Shown one piece after another: positions 1 to 6,576 of a stretch of DNA of 21,912 bases (the stretch's first letter is position 1; every line of letters begins with the position of its first letter). Origin of the DNA: Desulfobacterales bacterium (GTDB taxonomy: Bacteria > Desulfobacterota > DSM-4660 > Desulfatiglandales > JALVZP01). The stretch is taken from NCBI GenBank assembly GCA_027064285.1, contig JAMOPX010000021.1, forward strand, positions 1 to 21,912, written 5' to 3'. The notes beneath the pieces were generated by a model that was not told the DNA's origin, searched no databases, and saw only the letters and a program-made list of their open reading frames with translations. Made by a program: the position numbers and the translations under genes.

Positions 1-261
1 GGATTTGCTTCTAATAATTCAGGTGGCATTCTTGGAGGAATCTCCAATGGTGAGGATATAATACTCAGGGTAGCAGTAAAACCCATACCTTCTATATCTA
101 AGGAGCAGGATACTATTGATAAAAATGGTAATCCTGTAAAGCTCAAACTAAAAGGTAGGTATGACGTGTCCGCTATTCCAAGAATAGTGCCGGTTCTGGA
201 AGCAATGATAAAAATAACCATAGCTGATCACTATTTAAGACAAAAGATTTATGGAGGCTAA
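1..261 (+). CDS. aroC: Chorismate synthase, C-terminal fragment (5' end outside window)
   Basis: The reading frame is open from base 1 and gives 86 residues of the C-terminus of chorismate synthase, the FMN-dependent enzyme that converts EPSP to chorismate in the last common step of aromatic biosynthesis. The fragment opens with the family signature NNSGGILGGISNG, followed by the conserved IP-R-VPVLEAM and ADHYLR segments near the end. The stop is TAA at 259-261. A GGAGG ribosome binding site for the next gene (253-257) lies inside its last codons, so the two genes are almost certainly co-transcribed. It heads the visible part of an aromatic amino acid operon that continues to 3953. The 5' portion is cut off by the window edge. 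Confidence 0.95.
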   Translation, partial: GFASNNSGGILGGISNGEDIILRVAVKPIPSISKEQDTIDKNGNPVKLKLKGRYDVSAIPRIVPVLEAMIKITIADHYLRQKIYGG

Positions 262-263
262 AG

Positions 264-1061
264 ATGATAGGCAAGGAAATAAGGCTTGAGAGGATTTTTA
301 ACAGAGATACCAGAAAAACAGTGATTGTGCCCATGGATCACGGGGTAAGCATGGGCCCTATATATGGAATCACCAACATGAAAAAGGCAGTTGCTCAGGT
401 GGCAGAAGGTGGTGCCAATGCGGTTGTCCTTCACAAAGGAATGGTAGGAAAGGGGCATAGAGGAAGTGGTCCTGACTTAGGACTTATTGTTCACTTATCA
501 GCCAGCACTTCTCTTTCTCCTGAACCTAATTCCAAGATCTTGGTATGCACAGTAGAAGAGGCAATCAGGCTTGGTGCTGATGGTGTTTCTGTTCATATAA
601 ACATAGGCGATGATAATGAAAGGGAGATGCTCAGGGATTTGGGGATGATAGCAAAAATAGCAGATGAATGGGGAATGCCTCTTTTGGCAATGGTATATCC
701 AAGGGGCAGAAAGATAGAAGATGAATATGCAGTAAAGGTTGTAAAACATGCTGCAAGGGTTGGGGCAGAGCTTGGAGCAGATGTGGTAAAGGTTTCTTAC
801 ACAGGAACTCCGGATTCTTTTAGAGAAGTAGTGGAAGGATGTCATATCCCTGTTGTTATTGCTGGTGGCCCAAAGATGGATTCTGATAAAGCGGTTTTTG
901 AGATGGTAAAAGGTGCTATGGAAGCAGGAGCATTGGGCATATCCATAGGAAGAAATGTGTTTCAGCACAAAAATCCTGCTAAGATGGTAAAAGCACTTTC
1001 CATGATTGTTCATAAAGACGTTAGTGTTGAAGAAGCACTTGAGTTCTTAAGTAGGGAGTAA
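264..1061 (+). CDS. aroA': 2-amino-3,7-dideoxy-D-threo-hept-6-ulosonate (ADTH) synthase
   Basis: A 265-residue class I (Schiff-base) aldolase of the archaeal DeoC/LacD-like family. ADTH synthase condenses 6-deoxy-5-ketofructose 1-phosphate with aspartate semialdehyde and starts the archaeal-type route to 3-dehydroquinate, replacing DAHP synthase. The catalytic residues of the Methanocaldococcus MJ0400 enzyme (as I recall, Asp33, Tyr153, Lys184) align with a constant offset of 8 to Asp25 (PMDHG), Tyr145 (MVYPRG) and Lys176 (VVKVSYTG). A glycine-rich phosphate-binding segment follows (AGGPK, about 200-204, and SIGRNVFQ, 227-234). The ATG lies 6 bases after a GGAGG inside aroC. Paralogues of this fold are fructose-bisphosphate aldolases, so sequence alone is ambiguous. 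The neighbouring 3-dehydroquinate synthase II and pheA/tyrA strongly favour ADTH synthase. Confidence 0.9.
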   Translation: MIGKEIRLERIFNRDTRKTVIVPMDHGVSMGPIYGITNMKKAVAQVAEGGANAVVLHKGMVGKGHRGSGPDLGLIVHLSASTSLSPEPNSKILVCTVEEAIRLGADGVSVHINIGDDNEREMLRDLGMIAKIADEWGMPLLAMVYPRGRKIEDEYAVKVVKHAARVGAELGADVVKVSYTGTPDSFREVVEGCHIPVVIAGGPKMDSDKAVFEMVKGAMEAGALGISIGRNVFQHKNPAKMVKALSMIVHKDVSVEEALEFLSRE

Positions 1062-1064
1062 AAA

Positions 1065-2168
1065 GTGAAAGGGAGTGAAAGCGATTGGCAGATTTTGGAA
1101 GAATACAGAAAAGAAATAGATAAAATAGACGAGCAGATACTTGAACTTCTATTAAAGAGACAGGATATAGCAGAGAAGATAGGCAAAATAAAAAAAAAGT
1201 TGCACTTAGAGGTATTTGATCCTGCGAGAGAAAAAGATGTCATCAGAAAATTGTTGGATAAAGCAAAGGGAAGGTTAGACTATCAGATCCTCAGAGCTGT
1301 TTTTAACGAGATTATTTCTGCATCTCGGGCTGTTCAGCTTCCCTTGAGAGTTGGATTTCTGGGACCAGAAGGCACTTTTTCCCATCAGGCTGCCCTTTGT
1401 ATGTTTGGTCGTTCTGTATCATTTTATCCTCTGGACAGTATAGAAGAGGTCTTTTCCAGTGTAGAAAAAGGACAATGTCATCAGGGAGTTGTGCCCATAG
1501 AGAACTCCTATGAAGGCTCTGTAAATACCACTCTTGATATGCTTTATAAATACGATCTGAAGATCAATGGAGAGATGCTCTTAAGAATAAGACACAACCT
1601 TATGTCAAAGGAAAAGGATATAAAAGATATAAAGGAGATATATTCTCATCCTATGGCAATTGCCCAGTGTAGAGCCTGGATAAGAGCAAACATGGGAAAT
1701 GTTTCTATTCATGAGACCAGAAGCACTTCTATTGGAGCAAAGATAGCCTCAGAGAAAAGAGGCGCGGCAGTCATAGGAAACAGGCTTTTAGCTGAGATAT
1801 ATGGCTTAAATATCATAAGAGAGGGCATAGAAGATTCCCCTGACAATGTAACCAGGTTTTTGGCATTGGGAAAAGAGCCTGTCAGAAGCCCTACAAATAG
1901 GGATAAGACATCTATTCTGTTCTTTTTAAGAGATAAACCTGGTGCACTGTTTAAGGCCTTAGAGGCCTTGGCAAATGAAGGCATTAACATGACCAGGATA
2001 GAGTCAAGGCCCATGAAGACCAAAAGATGGGAATATCTGTTTTATGTGGATATGGAAGGGCATGAAAAAGATCCTAATGTAAATGATGCGTTAATAGAAA
2101 TGGAAAAATCGTGTGTTCTTTTGAAGAGGCTTGGCTCTTACCCTGCTGCAGACAAACCATGGGAATAG
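1065..2168 (+). CDS. pheA: Bifunctional chorismate mutase / prephenate dehydratase (P-protein)
   Basis: A 367-residue P-protein that converts chorismate to prephenate and then to phenylpyruvate for phenylalanine synthesis. Residues 1-92 form an AroQ-type chorismate mutase; Arg15, Arg32, Lys43, Asp52 and Glu56 match the E. coli active-site positions with an offset of 4. Residues 95-275 form the dehydratase domain, beginning VGFLGPEGTFSHQAA and carrying the catalytic TRF motif at 263-265. An ACT domain follows (about 281-357) with the ESRP motif at 313-316, so allosteric feedback by phenylalanine is expected from family knowledge. The start is GTG at 1065, three bases after the ADTH synthase stop and preceded by a GGGAG-type site. 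The 3' end overlaps tyrA by 10 bases. Confidence 0.95.
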   Translation: MKGSESDWQILEEYRKEIDKIDEQILELLLKRQDIAEKIGKIKKKLHLEVFDPAREKDVIRKLLDKAKGRLDYQILRAVFNEIISASRAVQLPLRVGFLGPEGTFSHQAALCMFGRSVSFYPLDSIEEVFSSVEKGQCHQGVVPIENSYEGSVNTTLDMLYKYDLKINGEMLLRIRHNLMSKEKDIKDIKEIYSHPMAIAQCRAWIRANMGNVSIHETRSTSIGAKIASEKRGAAVIGNRLLAEIYGLNIIREGIEDSPDNVTRFLALGKEPVRSPTNRDKTSILFFLRDKPGALFKALEALANEGINMTRIESRPMKTKRWEYLFYVDMEGHEKDPNVNDALIEMEKSCVLLKRLGSYPAADKPWE

Positions 2169-2980
2169 AAGATAGGCTTAAAAACCCTTTGATTGGGGTC
2201 ATAGGTGGCACTGGTATGATGGGTTCTTGGTTTGCTGATATATGTGAAAGCCAAGGTTATAGAGTGCTGAAGGTGGGAAGAAGAACAAAGGTGAGTATGG
2301 AACAGGCAGCAAAGGAGTGTGATGTGGTGGTAATCTCTGTTCCCATTTCTGTTACCTATGAGGTGATAAAAAAGATAGGTCCTCTTGTATCTATGGATTC
2401 ACTTTTTATGGATCTTACTTCTGTAAAAAAGATGCCAATAAAAGCAATGCTTAGATATTCAGATGCAGAAGTGGTGGGGCTACATCCTCTTTTTGGAGCA
2501 GACATTGACCACGAACAGCCAAAAAAAGTGGCTATCTGTAATGGAAGGGGAGAGTACGGGAAAAGGTGGGTTGCTGAACTTCTTAATAAAACAGGATTTG
2601 AGACAATCTTTTTAGATTGTGAAGAGCATGACAGGATTATGGGTATAGTTCAGGGAGTGAATCATTTTGAAACAATATGTCTTGCCTTCAGGATAAAGTC
2701 ATCTGGTATGAGCTGGAGAGAGATAGAAAGATCATCTACACAGACCTTTATGAAAAAGCTTGAGAGGATAAAAAGACTATTTTCCCAAGAACCTGAGCTT
2801 TTTGCTTCTCTGCTTATGGACAACGAGTGGTCTCTTAAGTATGTGGATCTTTACCTAAAAGAAGCTGAAAAGCTGTTTGACATATTGAATAAAAAGGATA
2901 AGGATGGTTTTAAAAAGATTTTTTATTCTATAAGACAGTTTATAAAAAGGGGGATGCAAGATGAAGGAGATATGGGTTAA
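2159..2980 (+). CDS. tyrA: Prephenate dehydrogenase
   Basis: A 273-residue NAD(P)-dependent dehydrogenase of the TyrA family, which decarboxylates prephenate oxidatively to 4-hydroxyphenylpyruvate for tyrosine synthesis. A Rossmann loop GGTGMMG lies at residues 16-22. Family motifs follow: VISVPI (58-63), DLTSVK (85-90), GLHPLFG (107-113), EEHD (155-158) and NHF (168-170); the histidines at 109 and 169 correspond to conserved TyrA histidines. The C-terminal helical dimerisation region resembles the dehydrogenase half of E. coli TyrA, but no mutase domain is fused. The ATG at 2159 is chosen because the Rossmann strand begins shortly after it. A GTG at 2111 in the same frame would add 16 unlikely residues deep inside pheA. 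No clear Shine-Dalgarno precedes 2159, so coupling to pheA termination at 2168 is likely. Arogenate as substrate cannot be excluded. Confidence 0.9.
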   Translation: MGIEDRLKNPLIGVIGGTGMMGSWFADICESQGYRVLKVGRRTKVSMEQAAKECDVVVISVPISVTYEVIKKIGPLVSMDSLFMDLTSVKKMPIKAMLRYSDAEVVGLHPLFGADIDHEQPKKVAICNGRGEYGKRWVAELLNKTGFETIFLDCEEHDRIMGIVQGVNHFETICLAFRIKSSGMSWREIERSSTQTFMKKLERIKRLFSQEPELFASLLMDNEWSLKYVDLYLKEAEKLFDILNKKDKDGFKKIFYSIRQFIKRGMQDEGDMG

Positions 2981-3953
2981 GGTTGAGCCTTGGAATAAAA
3001 AACTGGTTACTACTGCCCTTGAGGGAGGAGCAGATGCAGTTGTTATACCTCCAGATAAAGTAAATGAAGTAAAAGAGCTGGGTCTTATTAAAACCGTCTC
3101 AGATCAGGGAGACATAAAGTGGGGAGAGGATGTTGTGGTTATGGAGATAAAGTCTGCAGAGGATGAAGATAAGATAGTTGAGGCCTCACTTACAAAAAAG
3201 GTAATTGTGAAAACCCAGGATTGGAAGATCATTCCTCTTGAAAACCTCGTAGCAAGAGCAAAAAACATATTTGTAGAAGTAAAGGATATAGATGAGGCAA
3301 AGACTGCATTTGGAATATTGGAAAAAGGTGTGGATGGAATAGTAATAGTGGAAAAAGATCCAATAAAGGTAAAAGAGATTATAAATGGAATAAAGGCAGA
3401 AAAGGATATGCTTCCTTTGGTGGAGTTTGAAGTGCAGTCAGTAACTCCATTGGGTATGGGAGATAGGGTATGTGTGGACACCTGCACCAATATGAAACCA
3501 GGTGAAGGAATGCTTGTTGGAAATAGCAGTCAAGCCCTTTTTTTAGTGCATTCAGAGAGCATAGAAAATCCATATGTTGAACCAAGACCTTTTAGAGTAA
3601 ATGCAGGTCCTGTTCATGCTTACATAATGGTGACTGGTGGAAAGACAAAGTATCTTGCTGAGCTGAAGTCAGGCCATACTGTTACCTGTGTCAACTGGAA
3701 AGGCGAGTCCTTTCCTGTGATTGTGGGAAGGGTGAAGGTAGAAAAAAGACCTCTTCTTCTGATAGAGGCTCAAGGACCATTAGGTCCTGTAAGTATAATA
3801 CTTCAGAATGCAGAGACTATACGCTTGGTGGGAAGAGAAGGGGAAGCTCTTTCTGTGGTGAAGCTAAAGAAAGGAGATAAAATTTTAGGATATGTGGAAG
3901 AGGCAGGAAGACATTTTGGACACAAGATAAAAGAGACAATCATTGAAAAGTAG
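2961..3953 (+). CDS. aroB': 3-dehydroquinate synthase II (archaeal type)
   Basis: A 330-residue protein of the MJ1249 family, unrelated to classical AroB. It carries out NAD-dependent oxidative deamination and cyclisation of ADTH to 3-dehydroquinate, the second step of the pathway opened by the aldolase gene at 264. Recognisable family segments are the N-terminal MKEIWVKVEPWNK, the GIVIVEKDP region near residue 130, the central LGMGDRVCVDTC and GEGMLVGNSS motifs (roughly 170-200), EPRPFRVNAGPVHAY near 215-230 and the C-terminal EAGRHFG. It overlaps tyrA by 20 bases and is the last gene of the operon. It converges with the PHP gene, with only 4 bases between the two stop codons. Having both ADTH-route genes in one operon with pheA and tyrA makes the assignment secure. 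Confidence 0.93.
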   Translation: MKEIWVKVEPWNKKLVTTALEGGADAVVIPPDKVNEVKELGLIKTVSDQGDIKWGEDVVVMEIKSAEDEDKIVEASLTKKVIVKTQDWKIIPLENLVARAKNIFVEVKDIDEAKTAFGILEKGVDGIVIVEKDPIKVKEIINGIKAEKDMLPLVEFEVQSVTPLGMGDRVCVDTCTNMKPGEGMLVGNSSQALFLVHSESIENPYVEPRPFRVNAGPVHAYIMVTGGKTKYLAELKSGHTVTCVNWKGESFPVIVGRVKVEKRPLLLIEAQGPLGPVSIILQNAETIRLVGREGEALSVVKLKKGDKILGYVEEAGRHFGHKIKETIIEK

Positions 3954-3957
3954 TATA

Positions 3958-4611
3958 TCAGTCAGCTAAAACCTCCTTTATAAGGGATCTGGCATTTTCT
4001 AAAAGAAGCTCTAAGCCATGATCAGAAAGTCCTGCACCCTGTACAATCTTTTCAGCAAGCTCTCTACTCATAAGGTCTTCAGGGGAATGGGCATCTGAAT
4101 TCAGCAAGAGCTTTGCACCTGTTTCACTCGCTATCTTTACAACATGGCCATTTGTAAAGCAATGGCCTTTTCTGCCTGATATCTCCAAATATACACCTTT
4201 TTCTGCAGCAAGAAATGCATCCTGTTTGCTTATGAGTCCGGGATGAGCAAGTATATCTGCTTCTGCCTCAATCGCTGCTCTGTTAGTACCGTTTGGGACA
4301 GGTTCAACAATAGTTTCTCCGTGTACTACTACAATCTTTGCACCGAGTCTTCTTGCCTCATTTACCAGCTTAGGGATCATGGCTGGTGGAACATGAGTAA
4401 GTTCTATACCAGGGATAACTTTTATTTTTGTTAATAAAGTCAGATCCTTAGAGACTTTAGCTATCCTTGGCACTATAAAGTCTAAGGAAGAAGAGTCTGC
4501 ATGATCCGTGATACACACTGCTTCATATCCCAATACTTCCAATCTTCTTACCAGCTCCGCAGGGATGAGCTCTCCATCACTAAAAGTAGTATGTGTGTGT
4601 AGATCTATCAT
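3958..4611 (-). CDS. PHP-domain metal-dependent phosphoesterase (histidinol-phosphatase-like)
   Basis: A 217-residue single-domain PHP protein. The metal-binding motifs appear in the family order: HTH at residues 5-7, followed by SDG; TDHAD at 35-39; GIE at 68-70 with His73; VVHGE at 95-99; AHPG at 122-125; SDAH at 172-175. The fold supports hydrolysis of phosphate mono- or diesters with a two- or three-metal centre. The sequence resembles proteins annotated as containing a histidinol-phosphate phosphatase domain, but no histidine biosynthesis genes are nearby, so the substrate is unknown. It starts 9 bases after the stop of the DUF151 gene and is probably co-transcribed with it. It is convergent with aroB'. 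Confidence 0.85.
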   Translation of the reverse strand: MIDLHTHTTFSDGELIPAELVRRLEVLGYEAVCITDHADSSSLDFIVPRIAKVSKDLTLLTKIKVIPGIELTHVPPAMIPKLVNEARRLGAKIVVVHGETIVEPVPNGTNRAAIEAEADILAHPGLISKQDAFLAAEKGVYLEISGRKGHCFTNGHVVKIASETGAKLLLNSDAHSPEDLMSRELAEKIVQGAGLSDHGLELLLENARSLIKEVLAD

Positions 4612-4620
4612 CTCTGATAA

Positions 4621-5124
4621 CTACATCTTGTATTTTCCAAAATCCTCTGGCTTAAGAGATTCCAGTATCTTTTTCCATTTCTTTCCTTTCTCAGATTCAT
4701 CCATTGCCTCTGATTCATCATCTGTGAGTTTCGCAGATTTCAGTATCACCTCTTCTTTTACAAAGATAGGAGCATTAGTTCTTAAAGAAAGTGCCAAAGC
4801 ATCGCTTGGTCTGGCATCTATAGCATATTCTTTACCATCACTTGTCAAAATATGAATAAGCGCATAGTAGGTATTATCTTTTAGATCACAGACTTCCACT
4901 TTTGTTACCTTTACATCTAAGGTTTCCATTATGTTCTTTATAAGATCATGGGTCATGGGTCGAGAAAACTTTATATTTTCCAGTTCACTTGCTATAGCAG
5001 TAGCCTCCATTATTCCAATCCATATTGGAAGGATTTTGTCTCCATTTATCTCCTTCAGGATAACTATAGGGCTGTTACTGATAGGATCAACCGTTACTGT
5101 AGAAATATTCATTGGTATGTACAT
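4621..5124 (-). CDS. Bifunctional nuclease family protein (DUF151)
   Basis: A 167-residue protein of the DUF151/BFN family, which includes Thermotoga TM0160 and plant bifunctional nucleases. Characteristic segments are the N-terminal LPIWIG motif (residues 32-37), the SRPMTHDL stretch near 54-61 and RPSDALALSLRTNAPIFV near 107-124. The last 30 residues are charged (DDESEAMDESEKGKK) and likely flexible. Physiological function in bacteria is poorly defined; nuclease activity is known for some family members only. A near-perfect Shine-Dalgarno (AAGGAGG) precedes the ATG, and a TTGACA-type promoter lies 40-70 bases upstream. It is the first gene of a two-gene unit with the PHP phosphoesterase. 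Confidence 0.88.
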   Translation of the reverse strand: MYIPMNISTVTVDPISNSPIVILKEINGDKILPIWIGIMEATAIASELENIKFSRPMTHDLIKNIMETLDVKVTKVEVCDLKDNTYYALIHILTSDGKEYAIDARPSDALALSLRTNAPIFVKEEVILKSAKLTDDESEAMDESEKGKKWKKILESLKPEDFGKYKM

Positions 5125-5164
5125 ACAAGGCCTCCTTTTAGGCTAAAATTTTAGATTTTAAAGT

Positions 5165-5193
5165 ATTCTTAATTAGAATCACTTTTTTGTCAA
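5165..5193 (-). promoter_or_regulatory. Predicted sigma-70-type promoter of the DUF151-PHP unit
   Basis: On the minus strand a perfect TTGACA (-35, bases 5193-5188) is followed after 17 bases by AAGAAT (-10, bases 5170-5165), about 40 bases upstream of the DUF151 ATG. The -35 box sits inside the spacer of an inverted repeat listed separately. The call rests on consensus match and position only. Confidence 0.55.
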
Positions 5194-5208
5194 TAAAACA
5201 GTGATTCT
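5175..5208. repeat. 9-bp inverted repeat flanking the DUF151 -35 box
   Basis: AGAATCACT at 5175-5183 is matched by its exact reverse complement AGTGATTCT at 5200-5208, with a 16-base spacer that contains the -35 hexamer of the DUF151 promoter. The placement is what an operator would show. The spacer is long and AT-rich, so a chance origin is possible. Confidence 0.45.
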
Positions 5209-5347
5209 GTCAGCAATTCTCGGTGAGAAACAAATTAAGATCATTTTATATGACAGGACTTACGCAGTTAACACAATTTAGAAACAGAGACCTTACCTCG
5301 TAATGGAGTAATACCAATACTGATTTAAAATAACCCTTTAGGAAAGT

Positions 5348-5375
5348 TTGGATATAATCTTAATTCGGCTATAAA
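5348..5375 (+). promoter_or_regulatory. Possible higBA promoter
   Basis: TTGGAT (5348-5353) and TATAAA (5370-5375) are separated by 16 bases and end 42 bases before the higB ATG. The rest of 5210-5347 shows no gene. It contains a GGACTTACGCAG string at 5256-5267, resembling transposon-end sequences, but no inverted partner was found. Confidence 0.4.
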
Positions 5376-5417
5376 ATTAGGCTTGAAATAACATGAGTGC
5401 CGTGATAATGATTATAC

Positions 5418-5717
5418 ATGATATTATCGTTTAAAAATCTTGGCACTGAGGATATTTTCAATGGGAAAAATACTAAAAGAGCTAGGAAAACCTGTCCTGA
5501 ACAACTTTGGAAAATTGCAAGAAGAAAACTAGATCAACTTGATTCTGCGGCAACAATAGAAGATTTATCTATTCCTCCTGGTAACAAGCTAGAAATCCTA
5601 AAAGGAAATCGAAAAGGTCAGTACAGCATAAGAATAAACGATCAATATCGTATTTGTTTTATATGGGGAGATAAGGGTCCATCAGAAGTAGAAATAGTAG
5701 ATTACCATAAGGGGTAA
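5418..5717 (+). CDS. higB: HigB-like toxin (RelE/ParE superfamily)
   Basis: A 99-residue small basic protein of the HigB/plasmid maintenance killer family. Members are ribosome-dependent mRNA interferases that cleave translated mRNA. The N-terminus MILSFKNLGTEDIFNG matches the family opening (M-SFK-KG---F). The middle ARRKLDQLDSAATIEDLSIP and the LKGNRKGQYSIRINDQYRICFIW core form the RelE-like sheet. The C-terminal VDYHKG (94-99) carries the conserved histidine. Length is typical. The antitoxin gene follows 6 bases downstream, in the toxin-first order characteristic of higBA. No Shine-Dalgarno is evident before the ATG; the start is set by family alignment. The gene sits upstream of an attC-like site, so it may be a former integron cassette. 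Confidence 0.92.
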   Translation: MILSFKNLGTEDIFNGKNTKRARKTCPEQLWKIARRKLDQLDSAATIEDLSIPPGNKLEILKGNRKGQYSIRINDQYRICFIWGDKGPSEVEIVDYHKG

Positions 5718-5723
5718 ATAAAA

Positions 5724-6047
5724 ATGGTAAGAATACCAACACATAGAAAACCAACTCATCCAGGAGAGATGCTTTTGGAAGAATTTTTGAAACCCATGGG
5801 TATAACTCAAAAAGAGCTTTCTAAAGGTATAAAAGTTCCATATCAAAGGATAAATGAGATTATAAATGGAAAAAGAGGCATTACACCAAGCACTGCTTTG
5901 AGATTGGCCAAATTTTTTGGCACAAGTGAAGATTTTTGGCTTAATTTACAACTTAGATGGGATCTTTATCGTGCAATGAAGAAGGAAGAAAATGTATTAA
6001 GAGAGATTCAGCCGTTGAAATTAAGACATGAAGAAGCAGAGATGTGA
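5724..6047 (+). CDS. higA: HigA-type antitoxin, XRE-family HTH
   Basis: A 107-residue antitoxin of the HigA/VapI family that would neutralise HigB and repress the operon. The N-terminal RKPTHPGEMLLEEFLKP is diagnostic of the family. The helix-turn-helix spans about residues 27-55 (TQKELSKGIKVPYQRINEII, then NGKRGIT), and the FFGTSEDFWLNLQ segment (64-76) is also conserved. The ATG is preceded by AAGGGG. The stop at 6045-6047 lies 13 bases before the attC-like site, the spacing expected of the last codon in an integron cassette. HigA-type antitoxins usually bind an inverted repeat at their own promoter; a weak candidate overlaps the higB start codon. Confidence 0.93.
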   Translation: MVRIPTHRKPTHPGEMLLEEFLKPMGITQKELSKGIKVPYQRINEIINGKRGITPSTALRLAKFFGTSEDFWLNLQLRWDLYRAMKKEENVLREIQPLKLRHEEAEM

Positions 6048-6060
6048 AAAATATTAATAA

Positions 6061-6142
6061 GCCGAACAAGTCGCTCAAGCTGACCGCCAACCCGCTGCGC
6101 CTTAGGCTTGCGGTTGTTGGCAGCTTAGCTTTAACGTTATCA
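6061..6142 (+). other. Solitary integron attC-like recombination site
   Basis: About 82 bp of imperfect dyad symmetry, visibly richer in GC than its surroundings, directly behind higBA. The R''-like box is GCCGAAC (6061-6067; consensus RYYYAAC, one mismatch). It is followed by AAGTCGCTC and the arm AAGCTGACCGCCAACC (6077-6092), which pairs with GGTTGTTGGCAGCTT (6112-6126) with unpaired bases. The pairing continues outward with AGCTTTAACGTTATC, where a G opposite nothing gives the extrahelical base typical of attC. The R' core reads GTTATCA (6136-6142); the GTT cleavage triplet is kept but the next bases depart from GTTRRRY. Length and orientation relative to higBA fit a cassette. No integrase or second attC was seen in the window. 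Confidence 0.8.
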
Positions 6143-6145
6143 CTA

Positions 6146-6573
6146 AAGAAATTGCTGGGTAATAGCTCTTCAGTTGAAGATTTATAAAAAGAATATCCAA
6201 TTGGTATTGGTATAAAAAATCCTTTTTTGCTACTATTAAATCCTGCAATTATCTTCCAACAGAAAACATTGCTGTGTTTGGAAAAGATAATGTATTGAGA
6301 TTTCCTAAATTTGAAAGAACGCTTGCAGGAATAACTGCTCAACAAGTATTTAGATTTGCAGAAGAGCTTGTTAAGGAAGGATTTTTATCTTCGGTAAGGT
6401 TTGATGATATCCCAAAAGAAGCCGCTTATAACGCAAAAGAGATTTTGCTTACTGGTACCACCATAGAGATAGTTCCTGTGGTGAAGTATGACAACCATAT
6501 AATAGGTCATGGCAAAGCTGGTGAGATATTTAAAAGACTTCTGAATATGCTCAGAAAAGATATGGGAGCATAA
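6146..6573 (+). pseudogene. Decayed class IV PLP aminotransferase (BCAT/D-amino-acid transaminase-like)
   Basis: The best-preserved part, 6274-6573 (99 codons from a GTG), is the C-terminus of a fold-type IV aminotransferase: ERTLAGIT, then the LTGTTIEIVPVV phosphate-binding region, then IIGHGKAGEIFKRLL. Upstream in the same frame, 6223-6273 reads FFATIKSCNYLPTENIAVF. Intact homologues have roughly 35-40 residues between a KSxNYLP motif and STEN, so an in-frame internal deletion is inferred. Another frame just before it (6191-6226) reads EYPIGIGIKNPFF, implying a frameshift in the T-run near 6223-6228, and a TAA stop lies at 6185-6187. The catalytic lysine region is missing. The 5' half of the gene is absent and the remnant begins where the attC-like site ends. 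The substrate class cannot be resolved. Confidence 0.75.
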
Positions 6574-6576
6574 AAT

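Noticed and set aside
498..1013. Minus-strand 171-residue open frame inside ADTH synthase
   Set aside because: Composition is typical of an antisense shadow (rich in Cys, His, Tyr, Phe) and the plus-strand gene is certain.
2111..2158. GTG 2111 as tyrA start
   Set aside because: It would place 16 extra residues before the Rossmann fold, inside pheA, with no family support.
3104..3490. Minus-strand 128-residue open frame inside aroB'
   Set aside because: Ser/Phe/Ile/Thr-rich shadow of a confidently assigned gene; no start signal.
5251..5268. GGACTTACGCAG-type string resembling an insertion-sequence or MITE end
   Set aside because: No inverted partner, target duplication or transposase was found in the window, so a mobile element cannot be supported.
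5953..6345. Minus-strand 130-residue open frame across higA, the attC-like site and the aminotransferase remnant
   Set aside because: It crosses unrelated features, has no recognisable domain and disappears once the attC and pseudogene are recognised.
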